The notes: generated by a model not told the origin, from the letters alone. Numbered from the stretch's first letter, positions 42,701 to 51,782 are shown. The stretch is 64,000 nucleotides of DNA from Pelobacter sp. (GCA_030824515.1 JAVBXN010000036.1:1-64000), one strand, 5' to 3'. Program-made: numbers and translations.

Positions 42701-42961
42701 GTAGAGGTACTCGACCCCCTTGATTTCCCACAGCTTGGCCTCGAACGGCTTGACCACCCGTTCCTGAACCTCCTGTGGCGATGATCCGGGCATGGGCAGA
42801 TAAACGTCCACCATCGGTACGCTGATCTGTGGTTCTTCCTCGCGGGGGGTCATCTTGATCGCAAAGAAGCCCAGAAGCAACGAGGCTATTACAATCAACG
42901 GAGTCAGCTTGGAGTCAATGAAGGCTCTGGCGATTTTTCCGGCAAAACCTAGATTTTGCAT
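39749..42961 (-). CDS. RND efflux pump, inner-membrane transporter
   Basis: 1070 residues with the full AcrB/MexB-type plan: a first helix (FIDSKLTPLIVIASLLLGFFAI), a large periplasmic loop, a TM cluster with the proton-relay pair in GILVDDAIVVVENIH at about 420, a second loop and the final TM block. It lies three bases after the adaptor gene and is the last gene of the three-gene unit. The substrate cannot be read. The N-terminal EEEPQISVPMVDV motif is typical of the less-studied environmental RND group. Confidence 0.95.
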   Translation of the reverse strand: MQNLGFAGKIARAFIDSKLTPLIVIASLLLGFFAIKMTPREEEPQISVPMVDVYLPMPGSSPQEVQERVVKPFEAKLWEIKGVEYLYSMSRPGMGIITVRFLVGQPMEESLVKLYNKVMSNRNVLPPGAGEPLVSPKAIDDVPILALTLWSERYDHGTLRLLAMELCDQLKKSENSAEAKITGGLARQVRVMLDAPRLAGYGLSPLQVAGALQKGNSTLSSGSFAVADRETLVESVGFLENADAVKQLVVGVHGGKPVYLSDVALVQDGVQEPQDYVFMGLGASASHKKLTGNSKQDYAAVTVSVAKRKGANATWVAEDLVKKVESLKGKLIPSDVQVTITRNYGETAKEKNNELLFHMFLAAISVTILIAIFMGWRAGAVAAIAIPVTLALTMLIFYLIGYTLNRITLFALIFSIGILVDDAIVVVENIHRYFTTTVMKPLEAAIKAVDEIGNPTVLATFAVIASILPMGFVGGLMGPYMRPIPVGASMAMLFSMLIAFTVTPYFAFRFMKGESHHDSDAQPKDSKLTLFYRKWMGKLIHQKPLRYGFLTVVAVLLLFSCSLIYFKAVTVKMLPFDNKNELQVIIDAPDGTSLEHTARITREMGDALRNVPEVTDFQMYVGASAPFNFNGLVRHYYLRKASNLADIQVNLLPKEERKDQSHDIAKRIRPLVKAIADKYGARVKVAEIPPGPPVLATLVAEIYGPDDSSRAGIAGKVRDILKRTAGVVDVDMYREDDQDKATFVVDREKAALSGISVDDVARTLAIALGGQSVGILHLPKEKEQVAIHLRLPAGQRSSVADLSTINVPGSRGLVPLSQLVRVTTGTEQKTLYRKNMKNVIYVIGDVAGQIEAPVYAILKMQKEIKNLPTPDGSKIEVLASRQPWSEEKMGMKWDGEWHITYEVFRDLGIAFVAVMVLIYILVVAWFKDFTTPLVIMAPIPLTLIGILPGHAVFGAFFTATSMIGFIALAGIIVRNSIILIDFAEMKRREGMALDESIIEAGAVRFRPMLLTGAAVVVGSFVIVFDPIFQGLALAMMFGEIASTTLSRVTIPILYYMVQNWKERHQKAREA

Positions 42962-42964
42962 AGT

Positions 42965-44080
42965 CTACTCCACCTTTGCCCCTTCGCTTATCTTCTCGGC
43001 GCCCGAAACCACGACGCGCTCCCCGGCGGACAGACCGGACAGAATCTCGACCCTGTTGCCAATTGTCTTGCCAAGCTTTACCAGACGCATGCGGGCAATA
43101 TTCTGGCTGTCGATGATCCAGACCGAAGCCAGATTGCCGCGTTCAATAACCGCGCTTTTTGCCACCACCAGACCGTTGACGGAACTTCCGAGCATGATGG
43201 AGCCTCTTCCGAACATGCCGGACTTCAGCAACCTGCCGCCCAGATTAATCTTGGCCATGAAAGTACGACTGACCGGATCGGCGGAGGGGACAATATCACT
43301 TATTTTAGTGGTAAAAACACTGTCGGTAGCATCCAGGCGCACCTGAGTCACGGTTCCTGGCCTGACTTTGGCAACCATGGATTCCGGAATGGCCAACTCC
43401 AGCTGGTAGCTCCCCTCGTCCTCGATGGTCATCAGTGGCTGGGCAGGGAAGACCGTAGCACCAAGATCTGCCTGCTTGCTGGTGATGATGCCTGAGATCG
43501 GCGCGATTATCCTGGTATAGCCGGCCATGGTTCCGGCCGCCAGGGATCCTTCCTGAGCCTGTCTCAATCGGGCTTCGGCCCTGGATACGCCATGGGTTGC
43601 CAATTCCCGTTCAGTCTGCTTGACGTCAAACTCCTGTCGGCTGATGGCCTGCTCACTAAATAGCTTGCTGAAACGGTCAAAGGTGGTATCGGCCAACTTC
43701 TTTCTGGACTGGGCTTCCTCAAGAGCACGACGGGCCTCGTCGATACCGGCGGTGGCAGCCGCGGCAGTAGCCTGATTTTCCATGGCATCCAGTTGGGCCA
43801 GGACCTGCCCCTTCCGCACCCGATCCCCTTCACGGACCTTCAGCACACTGATAACGCCGGGAACACGTGCTGATACAACCGCACTGGTTCTGGCACGTAC
43901 CGTACCGACCACATCCAGCATCTCCGGTACGGCAACAGTCCGGATCGTCTCCAGGGTAATCCCCTTGACTGAAACCGCCGGGCTTTTTTGATTATTATCC
44001 GATTCATGCTTGCTTGCGCATCCGCCTCCAACAAGTGCAATTGCCAGCAGAATTGCCATAAGCGGCATTTGATTGATCAT
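42965..44080 (-). CDS. RND efflux periplasmic adaptor (membrane fusion protein)
   Basis: 371 residues. A lipoprotein-type start (LAIALVGGGCASK) precedes a biotinyl-lipoyl-like half (PGVISVLKVREGDRVRKGQVLAQLD), a coiled-coil hairpin, and the second half-motif (PISGIITSKQADLGATVFPAQPLM) with beta-barrel and membrane-proximal domains. It overlaps the outer-membrane gene by four bases (ATGA) and precedes the pump. Confidence 0.93.
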   Translation of the reverse strand: MINQMPLMAILLAIALVGGGCASKHESDNNQKSPAVSVKGITLETIRTVAVPEMLDVVGTVRARTSAVVSARVPGVISVLKVREGDRVRKGQVLAQLDAMENQATAAAATAGIDEARRALEEAQSRKKLADTTFDRFSKLFSEQAISRQEFDVKQTERELATHGVSRAEARLRQAQEGSLAAGTMAGYTRIIAPISGIITSKQADLGATVFPAQPLMTIEDEGSYQLELAIPESMVAKVRPGTVTQVRLDATDSVFTTKISDIVPSADPVSRTFMAKINLGGRLLKSGMFGRGSIMLGSSVNGLVVAKSAVIERGNLASVWIIDSQNIARMRLVKLGKTIGNRVEILSGLSAGERVVVSGAEKISEGAKVE

Positions 44081-45411
44081 TTGAGCATCTCCTTCAGAAA
44101 TGTGCCGGAATTGTAATAGACGCGTCCGCCAGCCAGGGCATGGCCGGTTTCCATCTCCACCAGGTTGGCCCTGGCCTGATTGAGGACCGTCTGGGAATCC
44201 AGCAATTCCAGCATGGTGGCCAAAGAGTTCTCATAACGTTTAGTTATCAGGCGTACCGTTTCCTCGGCATCCACCAGCGCGTGCCGCGCAACTTCAAGAC
44301 GCTTGCCCGCCTCCTCGCGCCTCAGCTGGCTTTCCTTCGACTGATATCGCACTTCATTAGCCTTGTTATCAAACATCTCCCGTGCAGCCGAACGGGCGGC
44401 AACCGCCCTGGAGCGCTCCGCACCACGGCGAAATCCGTCAAAAAGCTGCCATTTAAGGGTGGCGCCAGCAATCCAGGCATCATTATCGATACCGAACGGC
44501 GCATCCTTGGAGTTCAACTGATAGGAAGCAAATGCTGCCAAAGAAGGCAGATACTCGCTATTTGCCAGCTTCACAGCAGCCTCGGACTTTTCAATTTCCG
44601 TTTGGTACTGTTTCAAATCCGCCCGGGTCTCAAGAGCAAGCCCGGTGGTATCTTCACTCAATAACATCGCAAATGTATTTTCCGACTCCGTGGGTACCTC
44701 AAAGCTCTGATCCTCAGGCCAACCGATGGTTATCGCCAGTCGTAACTTGGACAGCACCAGATTGTTTCTGGCGGTGATGAGCTGCTGTTCAACCATTGAC
44801 AGGTGCGTACGGGCTCTCAACTCATCCGATCGCAACCCGACACCGGCAGCCGTCCTGACCGTGGCGAGCCTCATATTTTCAAGGGCATCTGCCACCGCTT
44901 TGTCAGCGGCTTTGAGCTGAGCCTCCGACTTCCGGGCCTCCAGATAGAGGCTGAACACCTGAAACGCGGTGTCCTGACGGGCCGATTCAAGTCCCAGTTC
45001 GGACTTTTCAGCTTCCTTGGCCGCAATACTGGCAAGCGGAGACAGGGACGGCACAAATAGCGGTTGCTGCAGTTGCAAAGTAGTTTTGAAGTCCTGCCAT
45101 GTGGAGGGATGATTCAGGTTATTGATCTTGAAATCGTCCTGACTGAAGCGCGCCTGATCGAGCTTCATCATGAAAGTCTGGGTTGGTGCGTTGGAAGCAG
45201 CCAGCGTTTCCTCCAGGGAGATCACCGGAAAATAGCGGGAATTGGCAATAATGCTCATTTGCCGGGCGGCGGTAACCTCATGCCCGACAGCCCTTATAAA
45301 ATGGTTTTTTTCAAGAGCCAGGGATATTGCATCTTTTACTGTGAGGGTCTGCGCTTCTACTTTCCCGACCAGAAGCAGCAACAGGGCCGCAAATAAATAA
45401 CCAGCTTTCAT
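44077..45411 (-). CDS. TolC-family outer-membrane efflux protein
   Basis: 444 residues from ATG 45411, with GGAG upstream; the frame extends further but without a site. A signal peptide (about 1-20) precedes two internally repeated OEP halves with long helices (ALEKNHFIRAVGHEVTAARQ, and LANSEYLPSLAAFASYQ). First gene of the efflux operon. Confidence 0.93.
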   Translation of the reverse strand: MKAGYLFAALLLLLVGKVEAQTLTVKDAISLALEKNHFIRAVGHEVTAARQMSIIANSRYFPVISLEETLAASNAPTQTFMMKLDQARFSQDDFKINNLNHPSTWQDFKTTLQLQQPLFVPSLSPLASIAAKEAEKSELGLESARQDTAFQVFSLYLEARKSEAQLKAADKAVADALENMRLATVRTAAGVGLRSDELRARTHLSMVEQQLITARNNLVLSKLRLAITIGWPEDQSFEVPTESENTFAMLLSEDTTGLALETRADLKQYQTEIEKSEAAVKLANSEYLPSLAAFASYQLNSKDAPFGIDNDAWIAGATLKWQLFDGFRRGAERSRAVAARSAAREMFDNKANEVRYQSKESQLRREEAGKRLEVARHALVDAEETVRLITKRYENSLATMLELLDSQTVLNQARANLVEMETGHALAGGRVYYNSGTFLKEMLK

Positions 45412-45439
45412 ATCCAGCTCCGATGTCAATATATGAAAA

Positions 45440-45468
45440 ACAATATATATTATGTTGCGCGTTGTCAA
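45440..45468 (-). promoter_or_regulatory. promoter of the RND efflux operon
   Basis: On the minus strand TTGACA (45463-45468) is followed after 15-17 bases by A+T-rich TATATT/TATTGT, about 30 bases before the TolC-family start. The surrounding alternating AT tract could also hold a regulator site. Confidence 0.5.
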
Positions 45469-45473
45469 GACAT

Positions 45474-45506
45474 AAAAAAACGCCAGGGCATCGAGCCGTG
45501 GCGTTT
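45474..45506 (-). terminator. rho-independent terminator after pal
   Basis: AAACGCCA/TGGCGTTT stem with an inner GGGC/GCC step and a run of seven T on the minus strand, 25 bases after the pal stop. It closes the Tol-Pal transcription unit ahead of the efflux promoter. Confidence 0.85.
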
Positions 45507-45530
45507 CATAATTCCAGTTGTTTCGGGAAG

Positions 45531-46124
45531 TTATTTAACTACAACAAACTCGCTGCGACGGTTTTTAGCCCATGCGGCTTCATCATTTCCCTGGACTGCG
45601 GGTTTTTCCTTACCATAGCTGATGATGGAGAGCCGGTCTGGTTTTACGCCGAGGGTGACAAGGTACTGAAGTGACGATTTTGCGCGACGCTCGCCCAGGG
45701 CCAGGTTGTATTCAGCCGAACCACGCTCGTCACAGTGGCCTTCGATCTGGATTTTCGCATCGGCTTGTGATTTCAGCATGATCTCGGCGTTTTTCGAAAG
45801 CACGTCACGGGCATCCTTACGCAGATCTGATTTATCGAAATCAAAATAGATCGTTTCAAATGCCGCTTCAGCCACGGAAGCCTTGGCAGCCTGCTGCTCA
45901 ACCTGTTTCGCCGGAGCAATGGGCTCTTCCATCGGCTTGGACTGCTCCACCAGTTTGGGCTGCTCCGTTGGCTTTACTTCCTGCTTGACAGCCTCAGCCT
46001 TTGCCGGTTCAGCCTTCGGCACAATACCTTCTTCGCCTTTTACCACTTCCTTGTTTGCACAACCGCCGACCAGCAGTGCGGCCAAGGCGATCCCGGTTAA
46101 CATAGCTAACATGTTTTTTCTCAT
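45531..46124 (-). CDS. pal: peptidoglycan-associated lipoprotein Pal
   Basis: 197 residues. The lipobox LLVGGCANK puts the lipidated Cys at about residue 22. A Pro/Lys/Glu-rich linker is followed by the OmpA-type peptidoglycan-binding domain at about 85-197, with QIEGHCDERGSAEYN and LGERRAKS. AAGGAG precedes ATG 46124. Last gene of tolQRAB-pal; it tethers the outer membrane to the wall and helps constriction at division. Confidence 0.96.
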   Translation of the reverse strand: MRKNMLAMLTGIALAALLVGGCANKEVVKGEEGIVPKAEPAKAEAVKQEVKPTEQPKLVEQSKPMEEPIAPAKQVEQQAAKASVAEAAFETIYFDFDKSDLRKDARDVLSKNAEIMLKSQADAKIQIEGHCDERGSAEYNLALGERRAKSSLQYLVTLGVKPDRLSIISYGKEKPAVQGNDEAAWAKNRRSEFVVVK

Positions 46125-46247
46125 ACGATTCTCCTTGTGCTGTCAAATGAGGCGCAACGCCTTGAAATCATCAAATTCTGGTGAATTATACATAACATCG
46201 TTAGTTTTGCAATCTATAATAACAAAAAACACATTTATTCAAGTACT

Positions 46248-47525
46248 TCAGCGCGGTGACCAGACCGGCTGGGAATAGCCGCCCTTAGACTGGCTGACCC
46301 TCGTCTGCCCGCTGCCGTCTGCCCGCATCACGTAAATTCCGTCACCACCACTCCGCTTTGAGCTGAAGGCGATAAATCTTCCATCCGGTGACCAGGTAGG
46401 ATTTTCGTTGCTCCCTTCACTGGTCAACTGGGTGTCTCCGTTACCGTCCGGGTTTATGGTATAGATCTGAAAACCGCCCTGAGATCGGGTATAGGCGATC
46501 CTGTCTCCCTTGGGGGACCAGCGTGGATTGACATTATAACCGCCGGACGTGGTCAAACGCCTGGCATTACCTCCACCCGCGTCCATTACAAATATCTGGG
46601 GCTTACCGAGACGATCGGATACAAATGCAATCTGCCGGCCGTCTGGCGACCACCCCGGATACACCTCCAGAGCGGAACTTACCGTAAGTCGGACGGGATT
46701 GCCACCGTCCTTGCCGATCGTGTATATTTCAGCATCTCCATCCTTGCTGAGCGCCAGAGCGATTTTACTTCCGTCCGGAGACCAGCTGCCGGTTATATTA
46801 AGTCCCCTGCGGTTGGAAAGCGGCACCTCAGCGGTACTGGACAGCGCACGCCGGTAGAGATCCGGGTTGCCACGCTTGTATGAGGTAAATATTATTTCCC
46901 TGCCATTCGGAGCAAAGTCCGGATTGAGATTAATGGAACCGTTTCTGGTCAATGGGAGCAGGTTATGCCCATCCCAATCCATGATCGAAATCTCCTTGTT
47001 TCCTGACTGGGCCGACACAAAAGCGATCCTGGATGTGAAGCATCCTTTTTCTCCGGTGATCGTCAGGAGCATTTCATCGGCAAAAGAGTGGGCAAAACGC
47101 CGCAGTTCCTTTGTTTTTCCCAGATAACGTCTTGCCGTCATCATTTTCCGGTTGGGCACATCATACAGACGGAACTCAACCGTCAGTTCATCACCCTTAA
47201 TGCTGTATTCACTACGCACCAGCAGGTCGTAACCGCCATTCAACCAGGGAGTAAAATCGGTATCCGCCGCGGATATCCCGGTGGAAAGCGGCAGCAGTCC
47301 GCTGCTCTCTGCTGCGACCACTCCGGACATGTTCATGTCAAATTGCAAAACTTCGGATATTTCCCTGCCGGATTCGACGGAGGATGATGCGGACAGCGCA
47401 TGCGGTGTGTCAACGGCCAGCTTCATCTGGCGGTTGCCGGGGGCGGTAACCTCTATATAACCCGATTGCGCTCCAATAATTGACGGGAAGGTCAGAAACA
47501 ACATTAAACAGAGAAGATAACGCAT
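46248..47525 (-). CDS. tolB: TolB, periplasmic beta-propeller of the Tol-Pal system
   Basis: 425 residues from ATG 47525 (GAGG upstream); a longer frame to 47636 runs into tolA and is not used. Signal peptide (about 1-19), a small N-terminal alpha/beta domain, then six blades with WSPDGRQIAFVSDR-type repeats. It follows tolA by seven bases and precedes pal. Confidence 0.96.
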   Translation of the reverse strand: MRYLLCLMLFLTFPSIIGAQSGYIEVTAPGNRQMKLAVDTPHALSASSSVESGREISEVLQFDMNMSGVVAAESSGLLPLSTGISAADTDFTPWLNGGYDLLVRSEYSIKGDELTVEFRLYDVPNRKMMTARRYLGKTKELRRFAHSFADEMLLTITGEKGCFTSRIAFVSAQSGNKEISIMDWDGHNLLPLTRNGSINLNPDFAPNGREIIFTSYKRGNPDLYRRALSSTAEVPLSNRRGLNITGSWSPDGSKIALALSKDGDAEIYTIGKDGGNPVRLTVSSALEVYPGWSPDGRQIAFVSDRLGKPQIFVMDAGGGNARRLTTSGGYNVNPRWSPKGDRIAYTRSQGGFQIYTINPDGNGDTQLTSEGSNENPTWSPDGRFIAFSSKRSGGDGIYVMRADGSGQTRVSQSKGGYSQPVWSPR

Positions 47526-47532
47526 GAAAACC

Positions 47533-48306
47533 TCATTTTCCACGAGTGGGTGTAATCCCCTGTGGCTTGAAAACAAACACACCTTCGAACAGCTTTTTGT
47601 CGGGAGGGGGGGGGAACTTCTCGCTGGCCATATCAATGGCCCGCATCACCGCCAACTCAAAGGCACGATCGCCACTGCTGCGCTCGGACACACGCCTGGT
47701 CAGCTTACCGCCCGAGTCAATAAACAGGCGCACGATCATTTCCGGGTTTTTGCTGGAATAGCTGATGGTATTACGAAAGGCGTCTTTCAGGCGGGACTGG
47801 ATATAGGCGGTATAATCACTCCCCTGCTCCGTGCCGCTGGCTGCCGGCATGCCGGACCGGCCGCTGCCGGCCGATTTGAGCTTGCTGCGCAGCCGATCTA
47901 TCACGGCCTCCTCGCGGCGGGCTTCGGCACTTCTCGCTATTTTAGCAATCCGCTCAGCCAGCGCGGCATCAGCATTTGCATCGGGACTCTTGGCCGTTTT
48001 GGCATCCGGCTTGGCTGGCGCCGCCCCCTGTTTAGGCTTCTCGGGCAGACTCATTTCTCTGGCCGGGGCAGCGGGTGGAGGTGGCGATATATCAGCCTCG
48101 TTTCCCTTTTGCATCGGGTTGCCGGCACGAGGATCGGCCACCGGCAGGTTGACCACGTCCACGTAATACGTCTCCTGGATAGCCATGTTCACCGGAAACA
48201 ATTTGCCCCACCACACCAGCAATAAAAAAACCGCCAAGTGAATGACGGTGGAAACGATGCAACTGACACCCATGCCGGTGTCTGCTCTGGACTGCCGAGA
48301 GTTCAT
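47533..48306 (-). CDS. tolA: TolA-type energy transducer (TonB-like C-terminal domain)
   Basis: 257 residues. N-terminal membrane anchor (CIVSTVIHLAVFLLLVWWG), a Pro/Ala/Lys linker and helical segment, and a C-terminal TonB/TolA box (IVRLFIDSGGKLTRRVSERSSG). Its ATG shares one base with the tolR stop. Shorter than E. coli TolA, as is usual outside the gammaproteobacteria. Confidence 0.9.
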   Translation of the reverse strand: MNSRQSRADTGMGVSCIVSTVIHLAVFLLLVWWGKLFPVNMAIQETYYVDVVNLPVADPRAGNPMQKGNEADISPPPPAAPAREMSLPEKPKQGAAPAKPDAKTAKSPDANADAALAERIAKIARSAEARREEAVIDRLRSKLKSAGSGRSGMPAASGTEQGSDYTAYIQSRLKDAFRNTISYSSKNPEMIVRLFIDSGGKLTRRVSERSSGDRAFELAVMRAIDMASEKFPPPPDKKLFEGVFVFKPQGITPTRGK

Positions 48307-48719
48307 TATTTGGCTGCCGGTTCCGTCACCATGCCGAGACGTTCGATACCGGCACCCTTGATATCTGCCATTGCCCGGACAACTTCGCCGTATGGCACAC
48401 CGGCGTCAGCCTTGAGAAAGACCTCTTTCTTGGCTCGCGTGGCAAACATGGTTGTAAGATTCGACCTGAGGTCACCGATCGGCACCTCATCCTTGTTGAT
48501 ATAAACCTTGCCTGACTTGTCCACACTGACCACAACCGCCTCTTCTGCCGGCGTCATGGCCTTGGTATCGGCCTTGGGAAGATTGACCTGCACTCCCTGC
48601 TGCATCATCGGAGCGGTTACCATAAAGATCACCAGAAGCACCAACATGACATCAACCAACGGAGTAACGTTGATTTCAGCCATCAAACTGCGATTGTCGT
48701 TCTGTCCTCCCATGGCCAT
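48306..48719 (-). CDS. tolR: TolR/ExbD-type proton-channel subunit
   Basis: 137 residues. A single helix carries the protonatable Asp (NVTPLVDVMLVLLVIFMV), followed by the ExbD/TolR periplasmic domain. Its stop overlaps tolA; it starts three bases after tolQ. Confidence 0.95.
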   Translation of the reverse strand: MAMGGQNDNRSLMAEINVTPLVDVMLVLLVIFMVTAPMMQQGVQVNLPKADTKAMTPAEEAVVVSVDKSGKVYINKDEVPIGDLRSNLTTMFATRAKKEVFLKADAGVPYGEVVRAMADIKGAGIERLGMVTEPAAK

Positions 48720-48722
48720 GAT

Positions 48723-49409
48723 CTATTTCCCCGCTATGTTACGCTGAACGATATTCAAAAATTCTGTGGAGAAATTGTCCATTTCCTTAATCAACACCCT
48801 GATTTTATGTTGGAAATGGTTGTAGGCCATGACAGCGGGAATAGCGGCTACCAGGCCGATGGCAGTTGCGATCAGCGCCTCGGCGATACCGGGTGCGACG
48901 ACGGCCAACGACGCGGAACCGGTCCGACCGATCCCTTCAAAAGCGGTCATAATGCCCCAGACCGTTCCGAACAGCCCGATAAAAGGAGAGGTTGAACCGG
49001 TGGTGGCCAGAAAAGTCAGGTATTTTTCAAGACGGGTGATTTCAGAATTGGTGGCGCGGCGCAGAGCGCGGGACACGTTCTCGACCCCGCCTAGATCGGT
49101 ACTGAGTGCACTGCCTTCGCTGACGCCTCCGCCTTCAACAACTTTTTTGAGTTCGCCGTACCCCTCGTTGAACAGCACGGTTAAAGGTGAGCTGGCAAAA
49201 CGGTCCACCTGCGATGCAATGGCATCAAAACGCTTGGATTTCCAGAAAAAATCCATAAACCGGACTGACTCGCTGTTGGCCCGGTGAACCTGAAACAGTT
49301 TGAACATGATGATAGCCCACGAAACCACCGAAAAACTGATCAGGATCAGCAGAACAATTTTTACAATCAGGCCGGTGCCGGTTAATAAGGCCACGGATGT
49401 TACCTCCAT
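48723..49409 (-). CDS. tolQ: TolQ/ExbB/MotA-type proton-channel subunit
   Basis: 228 residues, three membrane helices (first VKIVLLILISFSVVSWAIIMF), the cytoplasmic loop, and the conserved ...SPFIGLFGTVWGIMTAF region of helix 2. First gene of tolQRAB-pal; a TTGACT/TTGACA sequence lies 35-50 bases upstream. The ribosome site is weak. Confidence 0.95.
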   Translation of the reverse strand: MEVTSVALLTGTGLIVKIVLLILISFSVVSWAIIMFKLFQVHRANSESVRFMDFFWKSKRFDAIASQVDRFASSPLTVLFNEGYGELKKVVEGGGVSEGSALSTDLGGVENVSRALRRATNSEITRLEKYLTFLATTGSTSPFIGLFGTVWGIMTAFEGIGRTGSASLAVVAPGIAEALIATAIGLVAAIPAVMAYNHFQHKIRVLIKEMDNFSTEFLNIVQRNIAGK

Positions 49410-49474
49410 AAGCGTGATAAAGTTGAAAACCTAGTACTTCGAACGTGTCAAGTCAAGTTAAAACAAGCTTTAAC

Positions 49475-50683
49475 TCAACAACTATCACCGCTCAACTTGG
49501 TTGCAATACTGTCTAGAATCCTTTCAGCCAGCGCATCCTTGGACATCAAAGGGCAATCCTCGCTGCTGCCGTCCCTGAAAAGCAACAGCGCACGGTTGTT
49601 CTCCGCATTGAAACCAGCGTCGGCCCGGCTGACATCGTTGGCCACGATCATGTCAAGATTCTTCTCTCTCATTTTTTTTGCAGCATACTCAGCCAGGTTA
49701 TCAGTCTCCGCGGCAAATCCGACCAAAAACGGCCGCTGATTCATGGCACCCAATCCCGCCAGAATATCCGGGTTTTTAACAAGCTCGATGGTTATGTCGT
49801 CATGTTGTTTCTTGACCTTGGTCGCCATTCTTTCTACAGGACGATAATCAGCCACGGCCGCTGCCTTGATAACAACATCACAGCGGCTTACATGCGACAT
49901 GATCGCTGCCTGCATTTCACGGGCACTTACCACGAGAACAGACTCGACTCCGTATGGAGCTGGCAGACAGGTCGGTCCGCTGACCAATATAACACTCGCT
50001 CCGCGGCGGACTGATGCGCGCGCCAAGGCATACCCCATTTTCCCGGAAGAGTGATTGCTGATGTAGCGGACCGGGTCTAGCTCTTCACGAGTCGGACCGG
50101 CCGTGACCATGATCGTACGACCGGCCAGATCCTTGTCTGACAATGCCGCCAGAGCTGCCTCGAATATAACCTCTGGCGCCGCCAGTTTTCCTTGGCCTTC
50201 CCAGCCGCAGGCCAGAGATCCGCAGACCGGATCGACAAACAGGTAACCCAGACGGCCAAGCCGCGCTTCGTTTTCACGGTATATCGGGTTGGTATACATG
50301 TTGACGTTCATTGCAGGAGCAATGAGAACCGGAGCCTTGGTGGCCATGACGGTGGTAGTGAGCATGTCATCGGCAATGCCGCAGGCGATCTTTCCGATCA
50401 CGTTGGCGGTAGCCGGGGCAACAACGAAGAGATCGGCACGATCAGCCAGTGAGATGTGGCCGATCTCCCTTTCGGCGATCAAGTTGAACAGCTCGGTATG
50501 AACCGGGTTCGAAGAAAGCGTCTGGAATGTCAGGGGAGTGACGAATTCCTGGGCGGCGCGGGTCATGATCACGTGTACGTCCGCGCCAGCCTTGGTCAAC
50601 AACCGCAACAGCTCGATCGCCTTGTAGACAGCAATACCACCGCTGACGGCCAGTACTACACATTTATCCTTCAGGTTATTCAC
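49475..50683 (-). CDS. coaBC: bifunctional phosphopantothenoylcysteine decarboxylase/synthetase
   Basis: 402 residues starting at GTG 50683 after AGG. The CoaC half (1-185) has the flavin fold with VVAPATANVIGKIACGIADD, APAMN and the reactive Cys in VCGSLACGWEGQG. The CoaB half (190-402) has the TAGPTREELDPVRYISN and NHSSGKMGYALA nucleotide signature. Both steps lead from phosphopantothenate to 4'-phosphopantetheine on the CoA pathway. Confidence 0.96.
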   Translation of the reverse strand: MNNLKDKCVVLAVSGGIAVYKAIELLRLLTKAGADVHVIMTRAAQEFVTPLTFQTLSSNPVHTELFNLIAEREIGHISLADRADLFVVAPATANVIGKIACGIADDMLTTTVMATKAPVLIAPAMNVNMYTNPIYRENEARLGRLGYLFVDPVCGSLACGWEGQGKLAAPEVIFEAALAALSDKDLAGRTIMVTAGPTREELDPVRYISNHSSGKMGYALARASVRRGASVILVSGPTCLPAPYGVESVLVVSAREMQAAIMSHVSRCDVVIKAAAVADYRPVERMATKVKKQHDDITIELVKNPDILAGLGAMNQRPFLVGFAAETDNLAEYAAKKMREKNLDMIVANDVSRADAGFNAENNRALLLFRDGSSEDCPLMSKDALAERILDSIATKLSGDSC

Positions 50684-50691
50684 AAAAAACC

Positions 50692-51315
50692 TCAGAAATA
50701 CGGGTTACAGCGTTTCTCATGGCCAATAGTGGTATCCGGTCCATGCCCTGGAAATGCGACCACATCATCCGGCAGAGTAAACAACCTGGTACGAATCGAC
50801 TCCAAAAGCTGTTCATGGGATCCACCCGGCAGGTCTGTGCGGCCGATCGAATCGGCAAAGAGTGTATCACCTGTTATAATCTTATTTTCTTTCTCGAAGT
50901 ACAGGCAGCAGCCCCCCTGAGTATGGCCAGGTGTATGCAGAACCTTCAACCGGCAGTTCCCGAAACTGATCTCCATTCCATCGGTCAGAAACTCGTCCGA
51001 CTCCGGCGAGTTTTCTCCATGCATACCATACATGCGAGCCACTTCGGAGACTCTTCCCAGCATCGGCGCATCACTCTGGTGGATAAGGAGACGGGCTCCG
51101 AAAGCCGTTACTGCCTCGCGATTACCTCCCACGTGATCAAAATGACCGTGTGTGTTAATTATGGCATGCACGTTCAGGCCATGCTTTCGGACGGCCTGTT
51201 CGATAAGCTCAACATCTCCTCCAGGATCAACCACGATGCCTTCTCGTGTATCTTCACATCCCAGAACAAAGCAGTTTACGGATAGTGGACCAACCACTAT
51301 CTCTTCAAAAATCAT
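50692..51315 (-). CDS. glyoxalase-II-like metallo-beta-lactamase-fold hydrolase
   Basis: 207 residues with NTHGHFDHVGG at about 54-64, later His in HTPGHTQGG, GDTLFADSIGRTD and FPGHGPDT. This is the short hydroxyacylglutathione-hydrolase-like form common in anaerobes. It lies upstream of coaBC with an eight-base gap, so co-transcribed. Confidence 0.9.
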   Translation of the reverse strand: MIFEEIVVGPLSVNCFVLGCEDTREGIVVDPGGDVELIEQAVRKHGLNVHAIINTHGHFDHVGGNREAVTAFGARLLIHQSDAPMLGRVSEVARMYGMHGENSPESDEFLTDGMEISFGNCRLKVLHTPGHTQGGCCLYFEKENKIITGDTLFADSIGRTDLPGGSHEQLLESIRTRLFTLPDDVVAFPGHGPDTTIGHEKRCNPYF

Positions 51316-51395
51316 ATCCGGTTCCCCCTACAGATTGACAACTTGAATTAACCTGCTAAAATGCCTCCCTGATGAACTCAGGAGGATTAATCACC

Positions 51396-51584
51396 ATGAA
51401 CAGAAAACCATTTGTAGACCAGGACAGCTGCATCAGTTGCGGACTATGCGTATCAACATGTCCTGGAGTATTCAGATTCAACAACTCCGGAAAATCAGAA
51501 GTTTACTGTCCGGATGGCGACTCCGAGCAGCAGATCCAGCAGGCGATCGATGGCTGCCCGGTTCAGTGCATCAGCTGGAAATAA
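51396..51584 (+). CDS. small [4Fe-4S] ferredoxin
   Basis: 62 residues from ATG 51396 (AGGAGG upstream). One cluster motif, CISCGLCVSTCPG, with the fourth Cys in GCPVQC, as in Desulfovibrio-type single-cluster ferredoxins. The next gene, 27 bases on, encodes rubredoxin. Confidence 0.93.
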   Translation: MNRKPFVDQDSCISCGLCVSTCPGVFRFNNSGKSEVYCPDGDSEQQIQQAIDGCPVQCISWK

Positions 51585-51611
51585 CACACCACACAGAAAA
51601 GGAGTATTCTC

Positions 51612-51770
51612 ATGGAACGTTGGATCTGCACTATCTGCCAGTACGTCTACGACCCGGAAACGGGAGATCCTGACCACGGCATTGCCCCCGGCACACCTTT
51701 CGGTTCATTGCCGGACGACTGGACCTGCCCTCTCTGCGGAGCAGGCAAAGATGTTTTTGAGCAGGAGTAA
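51612..51770 (+). CDS. rubredoxin
   Basis: 52 residues from ATG 51612 to TAA 51768-51770, with AAGGAG upstream. Both knuckles are present (CTICQYVYD and CPLCGAGKD) with the usual [15 protein letters not shown] between them. Full family length. It is paired with the ferredoxin, so a low-potential soluble electron pair, perhaps for oxygen or superoxide defence. Confidence 0.96.
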   Translation: MERWICTICQYVYDPETGDPDHGIAPGTPFGSLPDDWTCPLCGAGKDVFEQE

Positions 51771-51782
51771 TCGGGAAATATG

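Noticed and set aside
47526-47636. 37-residue N-terminal extension of TolB
   Set aside because: Overlaps the end of tolA; the ATG at 47525 has a ribosome site and starts a proper signal peptide.
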